Assembly (NCBI GenBank): GCA_044448685.1
Contig: JBIOHC010000013.1
Location: 1-64,000 of the forward strand
Length of the DNA stretch: 64,000 bases
From: Palsa-965 sp044448685
GTDB taxonomy: Bacteria > Bacteroidota > Bacteroidia > Palsa-965
Direction: 5' to 3'
The translations under genes and the position numbers were made by a program. The notes under the pieces were generated by a model. That model ran no database searches. It saw only the letters and a program-made list of their open reading frames with translations, and was not told where the DNA came from. This document shows positions 34,799 through 44,226 of this stretch, in pieces (the first letter of the stretch is position 1; the number at the start of each line of letters is the position of its first letter).

Positions 34799-36895
34799 AT
34801 GAACGAAGTTCGTGCTGCACTCAGTCGTGCCCCTTTCATCCGTTTATTCCTTCCGTTCCTTGCAGGAATACTTTGGGAATTGCATTTTCAATATTCCATT
34901 CCCGGGCTTGCCTGCTATTCCCTTATCTTATTCCCGATTCTTTTCCTGCTTCTTTTCTGTACAAATGCTTACCGTTACCTGCCTGTCTCCATAAGGACTT
35001 TCCGGCTGTTTGGGATTTTTGCTTCCGTCTTTTTATTCTGCCTGGGTTTTTTCTTCACTTTTCTTTCTACAGACAGGTTCAAACCTAATCATATCAGTGA
35101 ATGTACGGAGCAGGAATATCTGGCTAAAATTCTGATTATTTCACCTCCTGCAGAGAAAACAAAAAGTTACAAAGCAACGGCAGCCGTGCTTGGAATAAGA
35201 AATAAGGGGAACTGGATTCCTGTACAAGGAAATGCAATCTGCCGGTTTCAAAAAGAGAGGAAAGCCGGTGCACTCAGATATGGGGACGAACTGGTCGTGA
35301 AAGTTCGCTTCAGGACCATTCCAGGCCCTTCAAATCCTGGTATGTTCAACTACAAGACTTATCTGGAGAACAGACAGATAACAAGACAGTTTTTTGCTGA
35401 TTCGGCGCATTGGGTTTTATTAACTCAGGGAAAGGGAAATAAAATTCTCGAACTATGTGACCGTTGGCGAGTGCAACTGCTCCGGCTCATCAAACCTGCA
35501 AGCCTTGATAAAACGGATGCAGGGGTAGGAGAGGCGCTCATCCTGGGTTATGAAGATCAGCTCGATCCTGATTTACTGAGGGCTTATTCCGGAGCGGGTG
35601 TATTGCATGTCCTCAGCGTTTCCGGAATGCATGTAGGGCTCGTTTATATGCTTTTTTCCTCCCTGCTTTTCTTTCTTGACAGGGGACCGGTGAGCAGAAT
35701 GATAAAAGCTGCGCTGACACTCCTTTTTCTCTGGTTCTATGCAGCGCTTACCGGTCTGTCACCACCTGTTGCCCGCAGCGCAGCCATGTTCAGTTTTATT
35801 GTCATTGCTCCGGTAATGAAGCGGGACTCTTACATCCTGAATACCCTCGCTGCATCCGCATTTCTGCTCTTATGTATCAACCCGTGGTATATACTGGATG
35901 CAGGCTTTGAGCTTTCATACCTCAGTGTGCTGGGTATTCTGTGCATTCAGCCTGTTCTGCTCAGGCTTTGGAAACCGAAAAATAAAATCCTCAAATGGGC
36001 ATGGGAGTTAACTTGTGTTTCCATTGCGGCTCAGGCTGCCACCTTTCCCCTCGGGCTTTATTATTTCCACCAGTTTCCATGCTATTTTCTGCTTACTAAC
36101 CTTGTTGTGATTCCGCTTTCCTCCTTCATCATCTATACCGGCCTCGGTCTTTTGCTGGTTGAGGGTATTCCATGGATAGGGAATGCACTCTCTGCTCTGT
36201 ATGGCTTATTACTGAAAGCGCTTAATCAAAGCGTTTATCATTTCTCCGAAATGCCCGGAGCAGCATTGGATGGCATTTACATCAGCCCTGCCGAAACCAT
36301 TGCATACTATGTGCTCGTATTCACGGCTATGCTTTATCTGGCATTCAAAACTCCTTCCCAACTGCGCCTCTTTCTTATCACAGTCCTGGCTTTTGTTTCC
36401 TGGCAATGTGCAGAGACATTCAGTACCGGCAGGAAAAGGGTATTAATCGTTTACGACGTACCGCATCACCAGACAATGGATCTGATATCCGGGCGGGTCC
36501 ATGAAACACTTATGGATTCGGCCTTGTCACAACAACCTTTGGTTATTCGTTTTTTTGTACTGCCTTCACGTCAGCTCTTCCGCCAAAGGCAGCAAATAAG
36601 TTATATAAAGAACCTGGGGATCATGAGTCTCGTATGGGAGCACAGGCATTTTTTATACTTTAACGGGAACATCCCCCCTGGCTCTGAAATCCTGAAAACT
36701 GATTATCTGCTTGCAGGGAAGGGGGCCGATTTACGTAAGGCAATCCTGGAACGGCGCATCTTGTTTCGTAAACTGATCATAGATGCATCCTGCTCTGCTT
36801 CAGAAATAAAACGATGGAGAAAACTGATTACTGATCTGGAGCTGGATGCATGGATTGTTCCTGATCAAGGCGCTTATGTAGAGGTGCTTGAATAA
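34799..36895 (+). CDS. comEC: ComEC/Rec2-type DNA uptake channel protein without hydrolase domain
   Basis: A 698-residue polytopic protein: N-terminal DUF4131 (membrane segments plus an OB-like region, about 30-210), then the Competence domain (about 245-520) with the family motif HVLSVSGMHVGL and PPVARSAAMF, then a C-terminal region of about 170 residues. In Bacillus ComEC the C-terminus is a metallo-beta-lactamase domain; here no HxHxDH or equivalent is seen, as is common in Bacteroidota, so strand degradation, if any, must come from elsewhere. Stops 44 nt before the Smr gene start. Confidence 0.9.
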   Translation: MNEVRAALSRAPFIRLFLPFLAGILWELHFQYSIPGLACYSLILFPILFLLLFCTNAYRYLPVSIRTFRLFGIFASVFLFCLGFFFTFLSTDRFKPNHISECTEQEYLAKILIISPPAEKTKSYKATAAVLGIRNKGNWIPVQGNAICRFQKERKAGALRYGDELVVKVRFRTIPGPSNPGMFNYKTYLENRQITRQFFADSAHWVLLTQGKGNKILELCDRWRVQLLRLIKPASLDKTDAGVGEALILGYEDQLDPDLLRAYSGAGVLHVLSVSGMHVGLVYMLFSSLLFFLDRGPVSRMIKAALTLLFLWFYAALTGLSPPVARSAAMFSFIVIAPVMKRDSYILNTLAASAFLLLCINPWYILDAGFELSYLSVLGILCIQPVLLRLWKPKNKILKWAWELTCVSIAAQAATFPLGLYYFHQFPCYFLLTNLVVIPLSSFIIYTGLGLLLVEGIPWIGNALSALYGLLLKALNQSVYHFSEMPGAALDGIYISPAETIAYYVLVFTAMLYLAFKTPSQLRLFLITVLAFVSWQCAETFSTGRKRVLIVYDVPHHQTMDLISGRVHETLMDSALSQQPLVIRFFVLPSRQLFRQRQQISYIKNLGIMSLVWEHRHFLYFNGNIPPGSEILKTDYLLAGKGADLRKAILERRILFRKLIIDASCSASEIKRWRKLITDLELDAWIVPDQGAYVEVLE

Positions 36896-36912
36896 GATTG
36901 CATATTTCAAAC

Positions 36913-36920
36913 TATCTTTG
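36913..36920 (+). promoter_or_regulatory. -7 promoter element TATCTTTG of the DUF2027/Smr gene
   Basis: Exact TAnnTTTG 18 nt before the ATG at 36939, with TTG 22 nt further upstream. It lies downstream of an in-frame ATG at 36888, which is therefore unlikely to be used. Confidence 0.62.
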
Positions 36921-36938
36921 TGTCCTACCAAGGATACA

Positions 36939-37970
36939 ATGAATTTAAGGGCAGGGGATAAAGTCAGGTTTCTGGACGAAAAAGGAGAAGGGATGATTAC
37001 CCGTTTCCTGGACAGGAATCAGGCTCTGGTTCAAATGACTGACGGGTTTGAAATACCCTATCTGATCTCCAAACTGGTGCATGCCGGCCCACCGCCTGCA
37101 ACACAAGAGAAAACGGCAGTACCTTCACAAAATCCTGCTCCCAAAACACAATCAGTAGAAAAAACGATTTCGTCACAGGGTTTCCATACGGAAGGTGTGT
37201 ACCTTGTTTACCTGCCGGTTGACGCGGCTAATCCCCTAAACGGGTTGTTTGAAGCTCTGCTCTTCAACCTTACAGCTTATCATATTCATTTTGTTATTTC
37301 CTCCCGCGAAATGGGTAAGTATTCCTGTTTGCATGCAGGAGGAATAGCCCCCGGCAAATCAATCTCCCTCCAGATGATTGGTACGGAAGATATGGAAGCC
37401 TGGTCGTCACTCCTTATCGACATTCTTTTTTACAGCTACAGCCCGGCCCCGGCTAAGCCTCCGCTGAGCCGGATTTTCAGGCAAAAACCTGCCCGGTTTT
37501 TCAAAGATGGATCTTTTTCAGAGAACGGACTGACGGCTGAGCCGGCTATTGTTGTGGATCTTACCCGCCGTATGCAGCATGGACAGGAAGAAGAATTTTT
37601 TGAAGAAGGCGATCTGGAAAAGATCCTCAGTTCCAAAGAGCAGGCTGCCCCGAAAAAACGTTCTCTTCCAAGCACAAAGAATAATCCTGAACTCGAATGG
37701 GAGGTTGATCTGCATCTGGAAGAACTTACTCAGCAGAGTAAAGGAATGAATAATGCCCAGATGCTGGATATCCAGCTAAGGCATTTCCAGAAAAAACTCG
37801 ATGAAGCAATCGGGGCCAATATCCGGAAGATTGTATTTATACACGGTGTTGGAAATGGCAGATTGAAACAAGAGATCCGTAAAATACTTTCCACGCACCG
37901 CGACCTTGCCTTTCACGATGCTTCATATTCACAATACGGATTTGGAGCTACAGAAGTACTGCTCTGGTAA
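36939..37970 (+). CDS. DUF2027 protein with C-terminal Smr domain
   Basis: 343 residues from the ATG after the -7 element. An N-terminal tudor/SH3-like stretch (MNLRAGDKVRFLDEKGEG... MTDGFEIPY), a Pro/Gln linker, the central DUF2027 beta domain (about 80-210), a short linker and a C-terminal Smr domain (about 255-343) with DLHLEEL in place of DLHG and HGVGNGRLKQEI in place of HGKGxGxLR. Smr domains of MutS2-like and SmrA/B proteins are DNA or RNA endonucleases, including ribosome-rescue nucleases; whether this one cleaves RNA is inference. The architecture is typical of Bacteroidota. Confidence 0.85.
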   Translation: MNLRAGDKVRFLDEKGEGMITRFLDRNQALVQMTDGFEIPYLISKLVHAGPPPATQEKTAVPSQNPAPKTQSVEKTISSQGFHTEGVYLVYLPVDAANPLNGLFEALLFNLTAYHIHFVISSREMGKYSCLHAGGIAPGKSISLQMIGTEDMEAWSSLLIDILFYSYSPAPAKPPLSRIFRQKPARFFKDGSFSENGLTAEPAIVVDLTRRMQHGQEEEFFEEGDLEKILSSKEQAAPKKRSLPSTKNNPELEWEVDLHLEELTQQSKGMNNAQMLDIQLRHFQKKLDEAIGANIRKIVFIHGVGNGRLKQEIRKILSTHRDLAFHDASYSQYGFGATEVLLW

Positions 37971-37981
37971 GCGTAATAAAG

Positions 37982-38179
37982 CTAGTGCTTCTTTCTTTTA
38001 AACATGAGCCAGTTCAGATGGCGTTTGTTCCTTAACCAGTGATCCTGCTTTACATACCCTTTCTTGATTTCCTCGCTGGGTTTGTGTTTGGAATGCAGGT
38101 AGGGATTATAAGGGCTCTTGTTATGATGGCATGAGCTCAGGCAAATAAGTAAAAACAAGGAAAAGAGTAAACCCTTCAT
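37982..38179 (-). CDS. Small basic lipoprotein of unknown function
   Basis: 65 residues from the ATG at 38179 (an ATG five codons earlier is possible). Signal peptide with lipobox LSSC; the mature part is very rich in His, Lys, Arg and Tyr (HHNKSPYNPYLHSKHKP ... FKRKKH). No family recognised; the composition suggests binding to acidic envelope polymers, or simply a small filler lipoprotein. Convergent with the Smr gene and upstream of nothing on its strand. Confidence 0.6.
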   Translation of the reverse strand: MKGLLFSLFLLICLSSCHHNKSPYNPYLHSKHKPSEEIKKGYVKQDHWLRNKRHLNWLMFKRKKH

Positions 38180-38230
38180 GTATGTGTTTGACACCCGGTA
38201 AAAATAACGAAAATAACAAAGGGAATAGTA

Positions 38231-39664
38231 TCAGTAGGTTCCGGTAAATTCAGGTGTCATGACATAACCGGGCAGCAAAGCATCTTCTTCCCTGAGCAGC
38301 CGGTAGCAATTAAAGAATAGCATATAATCCAGCCCGTTGTAATTACCTTTAAAGCTTTCCTTGCCAAGGCTTTGATGAGGAGGTTTATCATAAAATCTTC
38401 CGGAGGAGCCTGACCATCCGAAAGAAGCGGTATCCTTACCGCCATGAAAAAACGGGCCTTCAGGAGGAGCATTGTTCAGGATCTGCCGAATACGGGCAAG
38501 ATGCAGGGAGTCGAGTAAACTGCTCCTGGTCTGCAAGGGGTGCAACAAACAATACACAGATCCGTAATAGAGATCCCATCCATAGTGATTCTCATAATAA
38601 AGGCCCAGAGCAGAGGCATTATAATCTCCGCAATACAGGATACGTTTCAGTGTCCGGCTTTTAGTACCATGTCCTTTCCATGAATCACCTACTGCGCTGA
38701 GCTCCAGCCCGAACAACAGGTTATCCTGGTTAACCCGGACTATTTTAAGTGCATATATACTTTTCCAGTACAGATGAAAAAAACGGGAGCTGAAATTTAA
38801 ATAACTTTTACCGGTTATCGCTTCTCCTGCTTTGGCAAACCCGTAAGAATTGAAGATGGCTATTCCTCCTTTTGCATTACCCAGTTTGCTGCCATCCGGT
38901 CTGTGCAATATCCAGGAATGTCCTCCGAATGGTTTATCACGCATATAATGCATAATACGCGCAGTGAGTGACAGAGCTGCGGCCCGGAAAGAATACATCC
39001 TTTCCTGACCTGTGATGACATCGTGAAAAGAAAGGCTGTCACCCACATACGCTGCACAAAAATCCAGACCCACCAGGAGATTGGCTATATGATCCTGACT
39101 TGTGGTATTGTTGAATTTATCTGCTACCGTATGCGGGCTGATGACATTATCCACTCTTCCGCATATACCGCTCCCTTTTGTGAAAGCGCTGTCTGTTACC
39201 CGACGGTTCAAACGTGGATTGTTATGCTGGCAGAAGTAAGCAGGAACATCAGCTTCCAGCATATAACCGGTACGTGGATTCATGCCATTGTAAATTCCCC
39301 AGCTTTTTTCCGCTTCAACGGCATTGCGGTTCAATGCCTCCAGAGCATAACTGAGTTCTGTAAGGGTATGATTGGCTTCCTGACGATGAAGGCGGAGCAA
39401 ACGGTATTCAGTACATAAGGTGCTGATATAATACCCGGCATATACAGGAGCATCCCCATAATGCATTCCGAAACCATTCCAGAGATTGCGTACTCCTGCA
39501 GGGGTACTCTGACCTGAATCAGGGCCTACGATAACAAAATCATTGATCAGGCGCTGGCGGTAATGCCAGTATTTATGAAGGTTCTGATCTTCCGTCTGCG
39601 CAGGAATACGGACAGCAAGGCTGATGATAAATCCCAGAAAGAAGATGGACGGGCTGCACCTCAT
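38231..39664 (-). CDS. Secreted protein of unknown function, probable all-alpha toroid
   Basis: A 477-residue protein with a signal peptide (about 1-22, ending IPAQ). The mature part has many amphipathic helices with conserved-looking aromatic and Gly motifs (GVRNLWNGFGMHYGDAP, YYISTLCTEYRLL, NHYGWDLYYGS, FFHGGKDTASFGWSGSSGR). The pattern recalls alpha/alpha-barrel glycan-active proteins, but no catalytic signature can be named and no carbohydrate genes flank it. Seven Cys-poor, His/Asn/Tyr-rich. Family not recognised. Confidence 0.75.
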   Translation of the reverse strand: MRCSPSIFFLGFIISLAVRIPAQTEDQNLHKYWHYRQRLINDFVIVGPDSGQSTPAGVRNLWNGFGMHYGDAPVYAGYYISTLCTEYRLLRLHRQEANHTLTELSYALEALNRNAVEAEKSWGIYNGMNPRTGYMLEADVPAYFCQHNNPRLNRRVTDSAFTKGSGICGRVDNVISPHTVADKFNNTTSQDHIANLLVGLDFCAAYVGDSLSFHDVITGQERMYSFRAAALSLTARIMHYMRDKPFGGHSWILHRPDGSKLGNAKGGIAIFNSYGFAKAGEAITGKSYLNFSSRFFHLYWKSIYALKIVRVNQDNLLFGLELSAVGDSWKGHGTKSRTLKRILYCGDYNASALGLYYENHYGWDLYYGSVYCLLHPLQTRSSLLDSLHLARIRQILNNAPPEGPFFHGGKDTASFGWSGSSGRFYDKPPHQSLGKESFKGNYNGLDYMLFFNCYRLLREEDALLPGYVMTPEFTGTY

Positions 39665-39707
39665 GCTTCAAAGATAAGCAGTGCAGGGGAGCTTAAACTA
39701 CGCACTT

Positions 39708-41147
39708 TTACTTAATCTTCATCTTGTCGTAGCGTTCCAGGAAATCATCAATTTGTTCTGTTTCCAGGCGCTTGGCGATAATTTTTTTATGTTCATCCAG
39801 GATATAGATGACCGGAGTGCTGTAGATATCATATTTGTGTTTGTAATGGTTCTTATTGAAAGCATCCACCACATTGATCCAGTCGAGTTTATGTTCCCGT
39901 ATATATTTCCTCCAGGGAGGTAATTCAGACACACAACCTACGGCATATATTTCCACATTTCTCCTGGTTTTAATTTTATGATACAATTCCAAAAGCTTTG
40001 GGGTCTCCTTCTGACAATGTCCGCAATCCGGATCCCAGAAATAAAGAATCGTGTATTTTGCCTTTGTTGAGCGAAGGGCATAGGTATTGAAATCGTTGGT
40101 CAATCCAACAAGGGTATCCTGCATAACGAGTTCCGGTGCCGGTTTACCGATCAGGATGGAATCAAGCTGATGGGCACGCTCCACAATCTTCCTGACCTGG
40201 GCTGCATCAGACCAGTAAGCCTGTCCGGTTGCATAATACTTGAGGGCTTCATGCACAAAGATGGCGTCAAAGCCCATTACTTTGGATGCTTCGTAATTGG
40301 AAATCATATAATACACACAAAACTTAAATGTTTCCTTGTTGCCTTTGGCTTTTGAAATGATCACATCGCCTTCCTTTGCAAGAGAGTCCGGCATCTGCAG
40401 GGTCATATTCTCCAGATACCCTTTTATTTTCGGAAAGTAGATCGGTGTCCGGAGTAAACGTTCATCGGCCATATCTATATTGTCGAAGTAATGCGCTTTG
40501 GCGAAATGATAGGCGAAGGTGGAGTCCTTACGTCCATTTGGCATCACAGGTATTTCAGGAATTTCAATATCCAGTGTTGCTTTTAGAAATTTAGCCGTAA
40601 AGCTGTTCGGGTTCCTCGTTCTGAAATCATTCATATAGGCTTTTACTTCCTTGTCAAGACCCTGAAGGGTGTTCTCGATCAGTTTAGCCGAATCTTTGTT
40701 TGTTTCCTTGATCACTTTATAGCGCGACCGGCATTTTTCCGCCTGTTTTTGTTTCTGACTTAACCAGTTGAGGTATTCAAAGAAAAGTTTATTCTCGGCC
40801 GAGCCGGTTACTTTCATATGTCCGTTATAATCGGCGGTATCCGTTTCCAGCATAAAATGCTGGTCATTTTCCATCACCAGCAGGTCGAACAACTTCTTTT
40901 TACTCATTACGACCATATACATTCCGGGATCCAGCTTTTTTTTGCCGTCAAACACCAATACACCGTTCTTGTCAGCTTTGGCGGTATCGATAATGTATTG
41001 CTTATCCCCGTAATAATTGGCCAGATTACAGGTGGAATCTTTGAGTTCCTTTACTTTGACTTTGATTTCATAGGTATTACCTGCATGGAGCAGGGGAGAG
41101 GAGCAAAGTACAATACCAAGTAATAAACGGGTCAGTTTTTTTTTCAT
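39708..41147 (-). CDS. TlpA-like thioredoxin-fold lipoprotein-like protein (DUF4369/DUF5106 type)
   Basis: 479 residues from the ATG at 41147; an upstream start at 41222 is ruled out by the -7 element at 41166-41173. Signal peptide ending LLHAGN; an N-terminal DUF4369-like beta domain (YEIKVKVKELKDSTCNLANYYGDK), a helical middle (about 130-330) and a C-terminal thioredoxin fold with the active site CGHC in YFWDPDCGHCQKETPKL. A periplasmic disulfide reductase or isomerase, as in other Bacteroidota TlpA-like proteins. Partner unknown. Confidence 0.88.
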   Translation of the reverse strand: MKKKLTRLLLGIVLCSSPLLHAGNTYEIKVKVKELKDSTCNLANYYGDKQYIIDTAKADKNGVLVFDGKKKLDPGMYMVVMSKKKLFDLLVMENDQHFMLETDTADYNGHMKVTGSAENKLFFEYLNWLSQKQKQAEKCRSRYKVIKETNKDSAKLIENTLQGLDKEVKAYMNDFRTRNPNSFTAKFLKATLDIEIPEIPVMPNGRKDSTFAYHFAKAHYFDNIDMADERLLRTPIYFPKIKGYLENMTLQMPDSLAKEGDVIISKAKGNKETFKFCVYYMISNYEASKVMGFDAIFVHEALKYYATGQAYWSDAAQVRKIVERAHQLDSILIGKPAPELVMQDTLVGLTNDFNTYALRSTKAKYTILYFWDPDCGHCQKETPKLLELYHKIKTRRNVEIYAVGCVSELPPWRKYIREHKLDWINVVDAFNKNHYKHKYDIYSTPVIYILDEHKKIIAKRLETEQIDDFLERYDKMKIK

Positions 41148-41165
41148 AGGTTCCTGATTCTTTTG

Positions 41166-41195
41166 CAAAAGTACGGAATTGAAAATACTATCAAA
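41166..41195 (-). promoter_or_regulatory. Bacteroidota promoter of the TlpA-like gene
   Basis: Minus strand: TTTG (41195-41192), an 18-nt spacer, then TACTTTTG (41173-41166), 18 nt before the ATG at 41147. Both elements match. Confidence 0.75.
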
Positions 41196-41221
41196 AATCA
41201 AGCCAGTACATTTTAAGCACA

Positions 41222-41353
41222 TCTCGACTTCGCCCGATGTGACATTATTATTACAACGCCGTGTAAACAGGCTAAAGCAATAAAACCGAATCCCGACTTC
41301 ACCTTCCTATGACATATGCTTGATTCAGCATGTCAGGTCGAGCGAAGTCGAGA
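41222..41353. repeat. Imperfect inverted repeat of the TCTCGACTTCGC type
   Basis: Left arm TCTCGACTTCGCCCGATGTG (41222 on) and right arm TGTCAGGTCGAGCGAAGTCG (41331 on) are reverse complements over 23 nt with about four mismatches. A third, partial copy (TCCCGACTTCACC) lies at 41291. It fills the gap between the TlpA-like gene and clpC. No coding role; probably a dispersed intergenic repeat. Confidence 0.7.
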
Positions 41354-41385
41354 CCGGTTTTTGAAACTATTACTTATCCGGAAGT

Positions 41386-43926
41386 TTATTCCTCTTTTTT
41401 ATTCTTCCTTGGTTTGGTTTCTTTGGGTTTTACCACTCTTACAACGATGTCATTCTTTTCCTTATCAAAGTCAACTTCCACCACATCACCTTCTGTAACG
41501 GCTGATTTGATGATTTCTTCAGCCAGTGGATCTTCCACATATTTCTGAATGGCACGCTTAAGCGGACGGGCACCGAAATTGGCATCGTAACCCTTTTCAC
41601 ATACATAATCCTTGGCTGCAGCAGTCAGCTTCACGGTATAACCCATACTGTGAATACGGCTGTAGAGCTTTTCCAGTTCTATGTCAATTATCTTAAAGAT
41701 ATCTTCCTTGCTCAGAGAATTGAACAGGACAACATCATCGATACGGTTCAGGAACTCCGGAGCAAAGGCTTTTTTAAGGGCATTTTCAATCACCCCCTTG
41801 GTATTGTCCTCTACTGAATCTTTCTTGGCTGTAGTACCGAATCCCACACCGGTTCCGAAATCTTTAAGCTGACGGGATCCGATATTGGAGGTCATAATGA
41901 TGATGGTGTTTTTAAAATCCACCTTACGGCCCAGGCTGTCGGTCAGTTGACCGTCATCCAGTACCTGTAAAAGCAGGTTGAATACATCCGGATGGGCTTT
42001 TTCAATTTCATCCAGCAGGATCACCGAATAAGGTTTGCGTCTTACCTTCTCAGTAAGCTGTCCGCCTTCTTCATACCCTACATATCCCGGAGGCGCTCCG
42101 ACAAGACGAGTCACGGCAAATTTCTCCATATACTCACTCATATCGATACGGATGAGGGCATCATCATTATCGAACAGATTGCGTGAAAGCAATTTGGCGA
42201 GTTGTGTCTTACCGACACCGGTAGGGCCTAAGAAAATAAAGCTTCCGATAGGTTTGTTCGGATCTTTAAGTCCGGCACGGTTACGCTGAATGGCTTTCAC
42301 CACCTTTTTCACAGCCTCTTCCTGACCGATAACCTTACCCATCAGATCGGCACCCATATTTACCAGCTTACTGCCTTCATTCTGAGCAATACGCTGTACA
42401 GGTACCCCTGTCATCATGGCAACGACTTCTGCAACATTGTCTTCAGAAACCGTTTCTTTATGCGTCTTGGTTTCTTCCTCCCACGCTTTTTTAGCAACTT
42501 CAAGCTGTTCCAGAAGCTGACGTTCCGTATCTCTCAGACGGGCAGCTTCTTCATATTTCTGTGAGCGGACTACTTTATTTTTTTCTTCTTTGATCTCTTC
42601 TATCTTTTTCTCAATCTCGAGAATGTTCTTCGGAACCTTGATATTATTAATATGCACTCTGGAACCGGCTTCATCAAGAGCATCAATTGCTTTATCAGGC
42701 AGGTGACGATCTGTGATATAACGTGTAGTCAGACTGACACAGGCTTTGATCGCTTCATCCGTATAGATCACATTATGGTGATCTTCGTATTTGGATTTGA
42801 TATTGTTCAGAATCTGAACTGTTTCTTCAGGCGTAGCAGGTTCTACAATCACTTTCTGGAAGCGGCGTTCGAGAGCACCGTCTTTTTCAATATACTGACG
42901 GTATTCATCCAGCGTGGTGGCACCAATACACTGGATTTCTCCACGGGCAAGAGCCGGTTTGAACATATTCGATGCATCGAGTGATCCGGAAGCTCCGCCG
43001 GCACCGATAATGGTATGAATCTCATCAATAAAGAGAATCACATCCGGAGATTTCTCCAGTTCATTCATCACCGCCTTCATACGCTCTTCAAACTGACCAC
43101 GGTATTTGGTACCGGCAACAAGAGAGGCAAGGTCAAGTGTTACAACTCGTTTATTAAAGAGTACGCGTGATACCTTTTTCTGTGTGATACGAAGTGCCAG
43201 TCCTTCGGCAATAGCCGATTTACCCACACCGGGTTCACCAATCAGGATAGGATTATTCTTTTTACGCCGGGAGAGGATCTGGGATACCCGTTCAATTTCC
43301 TTTTCACGGCCTACAATAGGATCGAGTTTGCCATCTTCGGCTGCCTTGGTCAAATCCCGTCCAAAATTATCAAGTACGGGTGTCTTTGATTTAGAGTCTG
43401 ATATTTTCTTGGTACCGCTTCCAAATGCTCCGCCGTCATCTTCATTCTCATCATCAGCCGGGTTTTGCGGGAATTCGGCTTTGGGATCTGCGTTCATCAT
43501 TTCCAATTCATTTTTAATTGTTTCATAATCAATATTGAACTTATGCAAGGCTTTGGTGGCAATACTGTCCTCATCCTTCAATATGGAAAGGAGCAAATGC
43601 TCTGTTCCTATCATTGCACTCTTGAAAATTTTGGCTTCAAGATACGTAATTTTCAATGCCTTTTCCGCTTGTTTAACAAGGGGGATATTTCCGAGACTTA
43701 CATTCACCTTTTTAGTACCAACCCCTGTCATGGTTTCCACTTCTTTGCGAAGGTCATGCAAATTGATAGTCAGCGATTTCATGATCCGGATGGCCATCCC
43801 TTCGCCTTCCCTGATAATACCGAGCAGCAAATGTTCTGTGCCGATATAATCATGCCCCAGGCGTAATGCCTCCTCACGACTATATGTAATCACATCTTTA
43901 ACTCGGGGTGAGAATTTAGCTTCCAT
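41386..43926 (-). CDS. clpC: ATP-dependent Clp protease ATPase ClpC
   Basis: 846 residues from the ATG at 43926 (MEAKFSPRVKDV); an upstream start at 44004 is ruled out by the -7 element between. Order: two ClpN repeats (about 5-145), AAA-1 with Walker A GEPGVGKSA and VLFIDEIHT, a UVR/M domain (EEKNKVVRSQKYEEAARLRD), AAA-2 with Walker A GPTGVGKTQ, and a Lys-rich tail. The M domain marks it as ClpC rather than ClpA. It unfolds substrates for ClpP. The ClpS adaptor is encoded at 62.9 kb. Confidence 0.96.
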   Translation of the reverse strand: MEAKFSPRVKDVITYSREEALRLGHDYIGTEHLLLGIIREGEGMAIRIMKSLTINLHDLRKEVETMTGVGTKKVNVSLGNIPLVKQAEKALKITYLEAKIFKSAMIGTEHLLLSILKDEDSIATKALHKFNIDYETIKNELEMMNADPKAEFPQNPADDENEDDGGAFGSGTKKISDSKSKTPVLDNFGRDLTKAAEDGKLDPIVGREKEIERVSQILSRRKKNNPILIGEPGVGKSAIAEGLALRITQKKVSRVLFNKRVVTLDLASLVAGTKYRGQFEERMKAVMNELEKSPDVILFIDEIHTIIGAGGASGSLDASNMFKPALARGEIQCIGATTLDEYRQYIEKDGALERRFQKVIVEPATPEETVQILNNIKSKYEDHHNVIYTDEAIKACVSLTTRYITDRHLPDKAIDALDEAGSRVHINNIKVPKNILEIEKKIEEIKEEKNKVVRSQKYEEAARLRDTERQLLEQLEVAKKAWEEETKTHKETVSEDNVAEVVAMMTGVPVQRIAQNEGSKLVNMGADLMGKVIGQEEAVKKVVKAIQRNRAGLKDPNKPIGSFIFLGPTGVGKTQLAKLLSRNLFDNDDALIRIDMSEYMEKFAVTRLVGAPPGYVGYEEGGQLTEKVRRKPYSVILLDEIEKAHPDVFNLLLQVLDDGQLTDSLGRKVDFKNTIIIMTSNIGSRQLKDFGTGVGFGTTAKKDSVEDNTKGVIENALKKAFAPEFLNRIDDVVLFNSLSKEDIFKIIDIELEKLYSRIHSMGYTVKLTAAAKDYVCEKGYDANFGARPLKRAIQKYVEDPLAEEIIKSAVTEGDVVEVDFDKEKNDIVVRVVKPKETKPRKNKKEE

Positions 43927-44226
43927 AGTCTGTGTTTCTGTATGAAAATTACGGTTTTCCGGCGTCCCGACAAAATTACTGGTAATTCCCCGGACAACCG
44001 GCAATCCAAAGCTATTTTTTACACGTAAAAATGTTAATAATTAATGCGTTAAAAACCGCTGTTTTTGACCCCGGAATAGTACCTTCGGTCGCCTTAATCA
44101 CTTGTACTGATTGGTTGTATACGTTATTTCCGTCAGGATAGTTATGAAGGCATTGACATTTCAGCCCTTGCAGGCAAACAACTCAAGTATCGTACCAACA
44201 TCTGAATTAAAAACTATAATGACATT
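43927..44226. promoter_or_regulatory. Divergent clpC-gyrA promoter region
   Basis: A 300-nt gap. For clpC an exact -7 element TAATTTTG lies at 43978-43971 on the minus strand, giving a leader of about 35-40 nt. For gyrA no exact -7 element is seen; TACCTTCG near 44080 is the closest and would leave a leader over 130 nt. No CIRCE or CtsR-like operator is recognised. Nothing else is visible. Confidence 0.55.
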
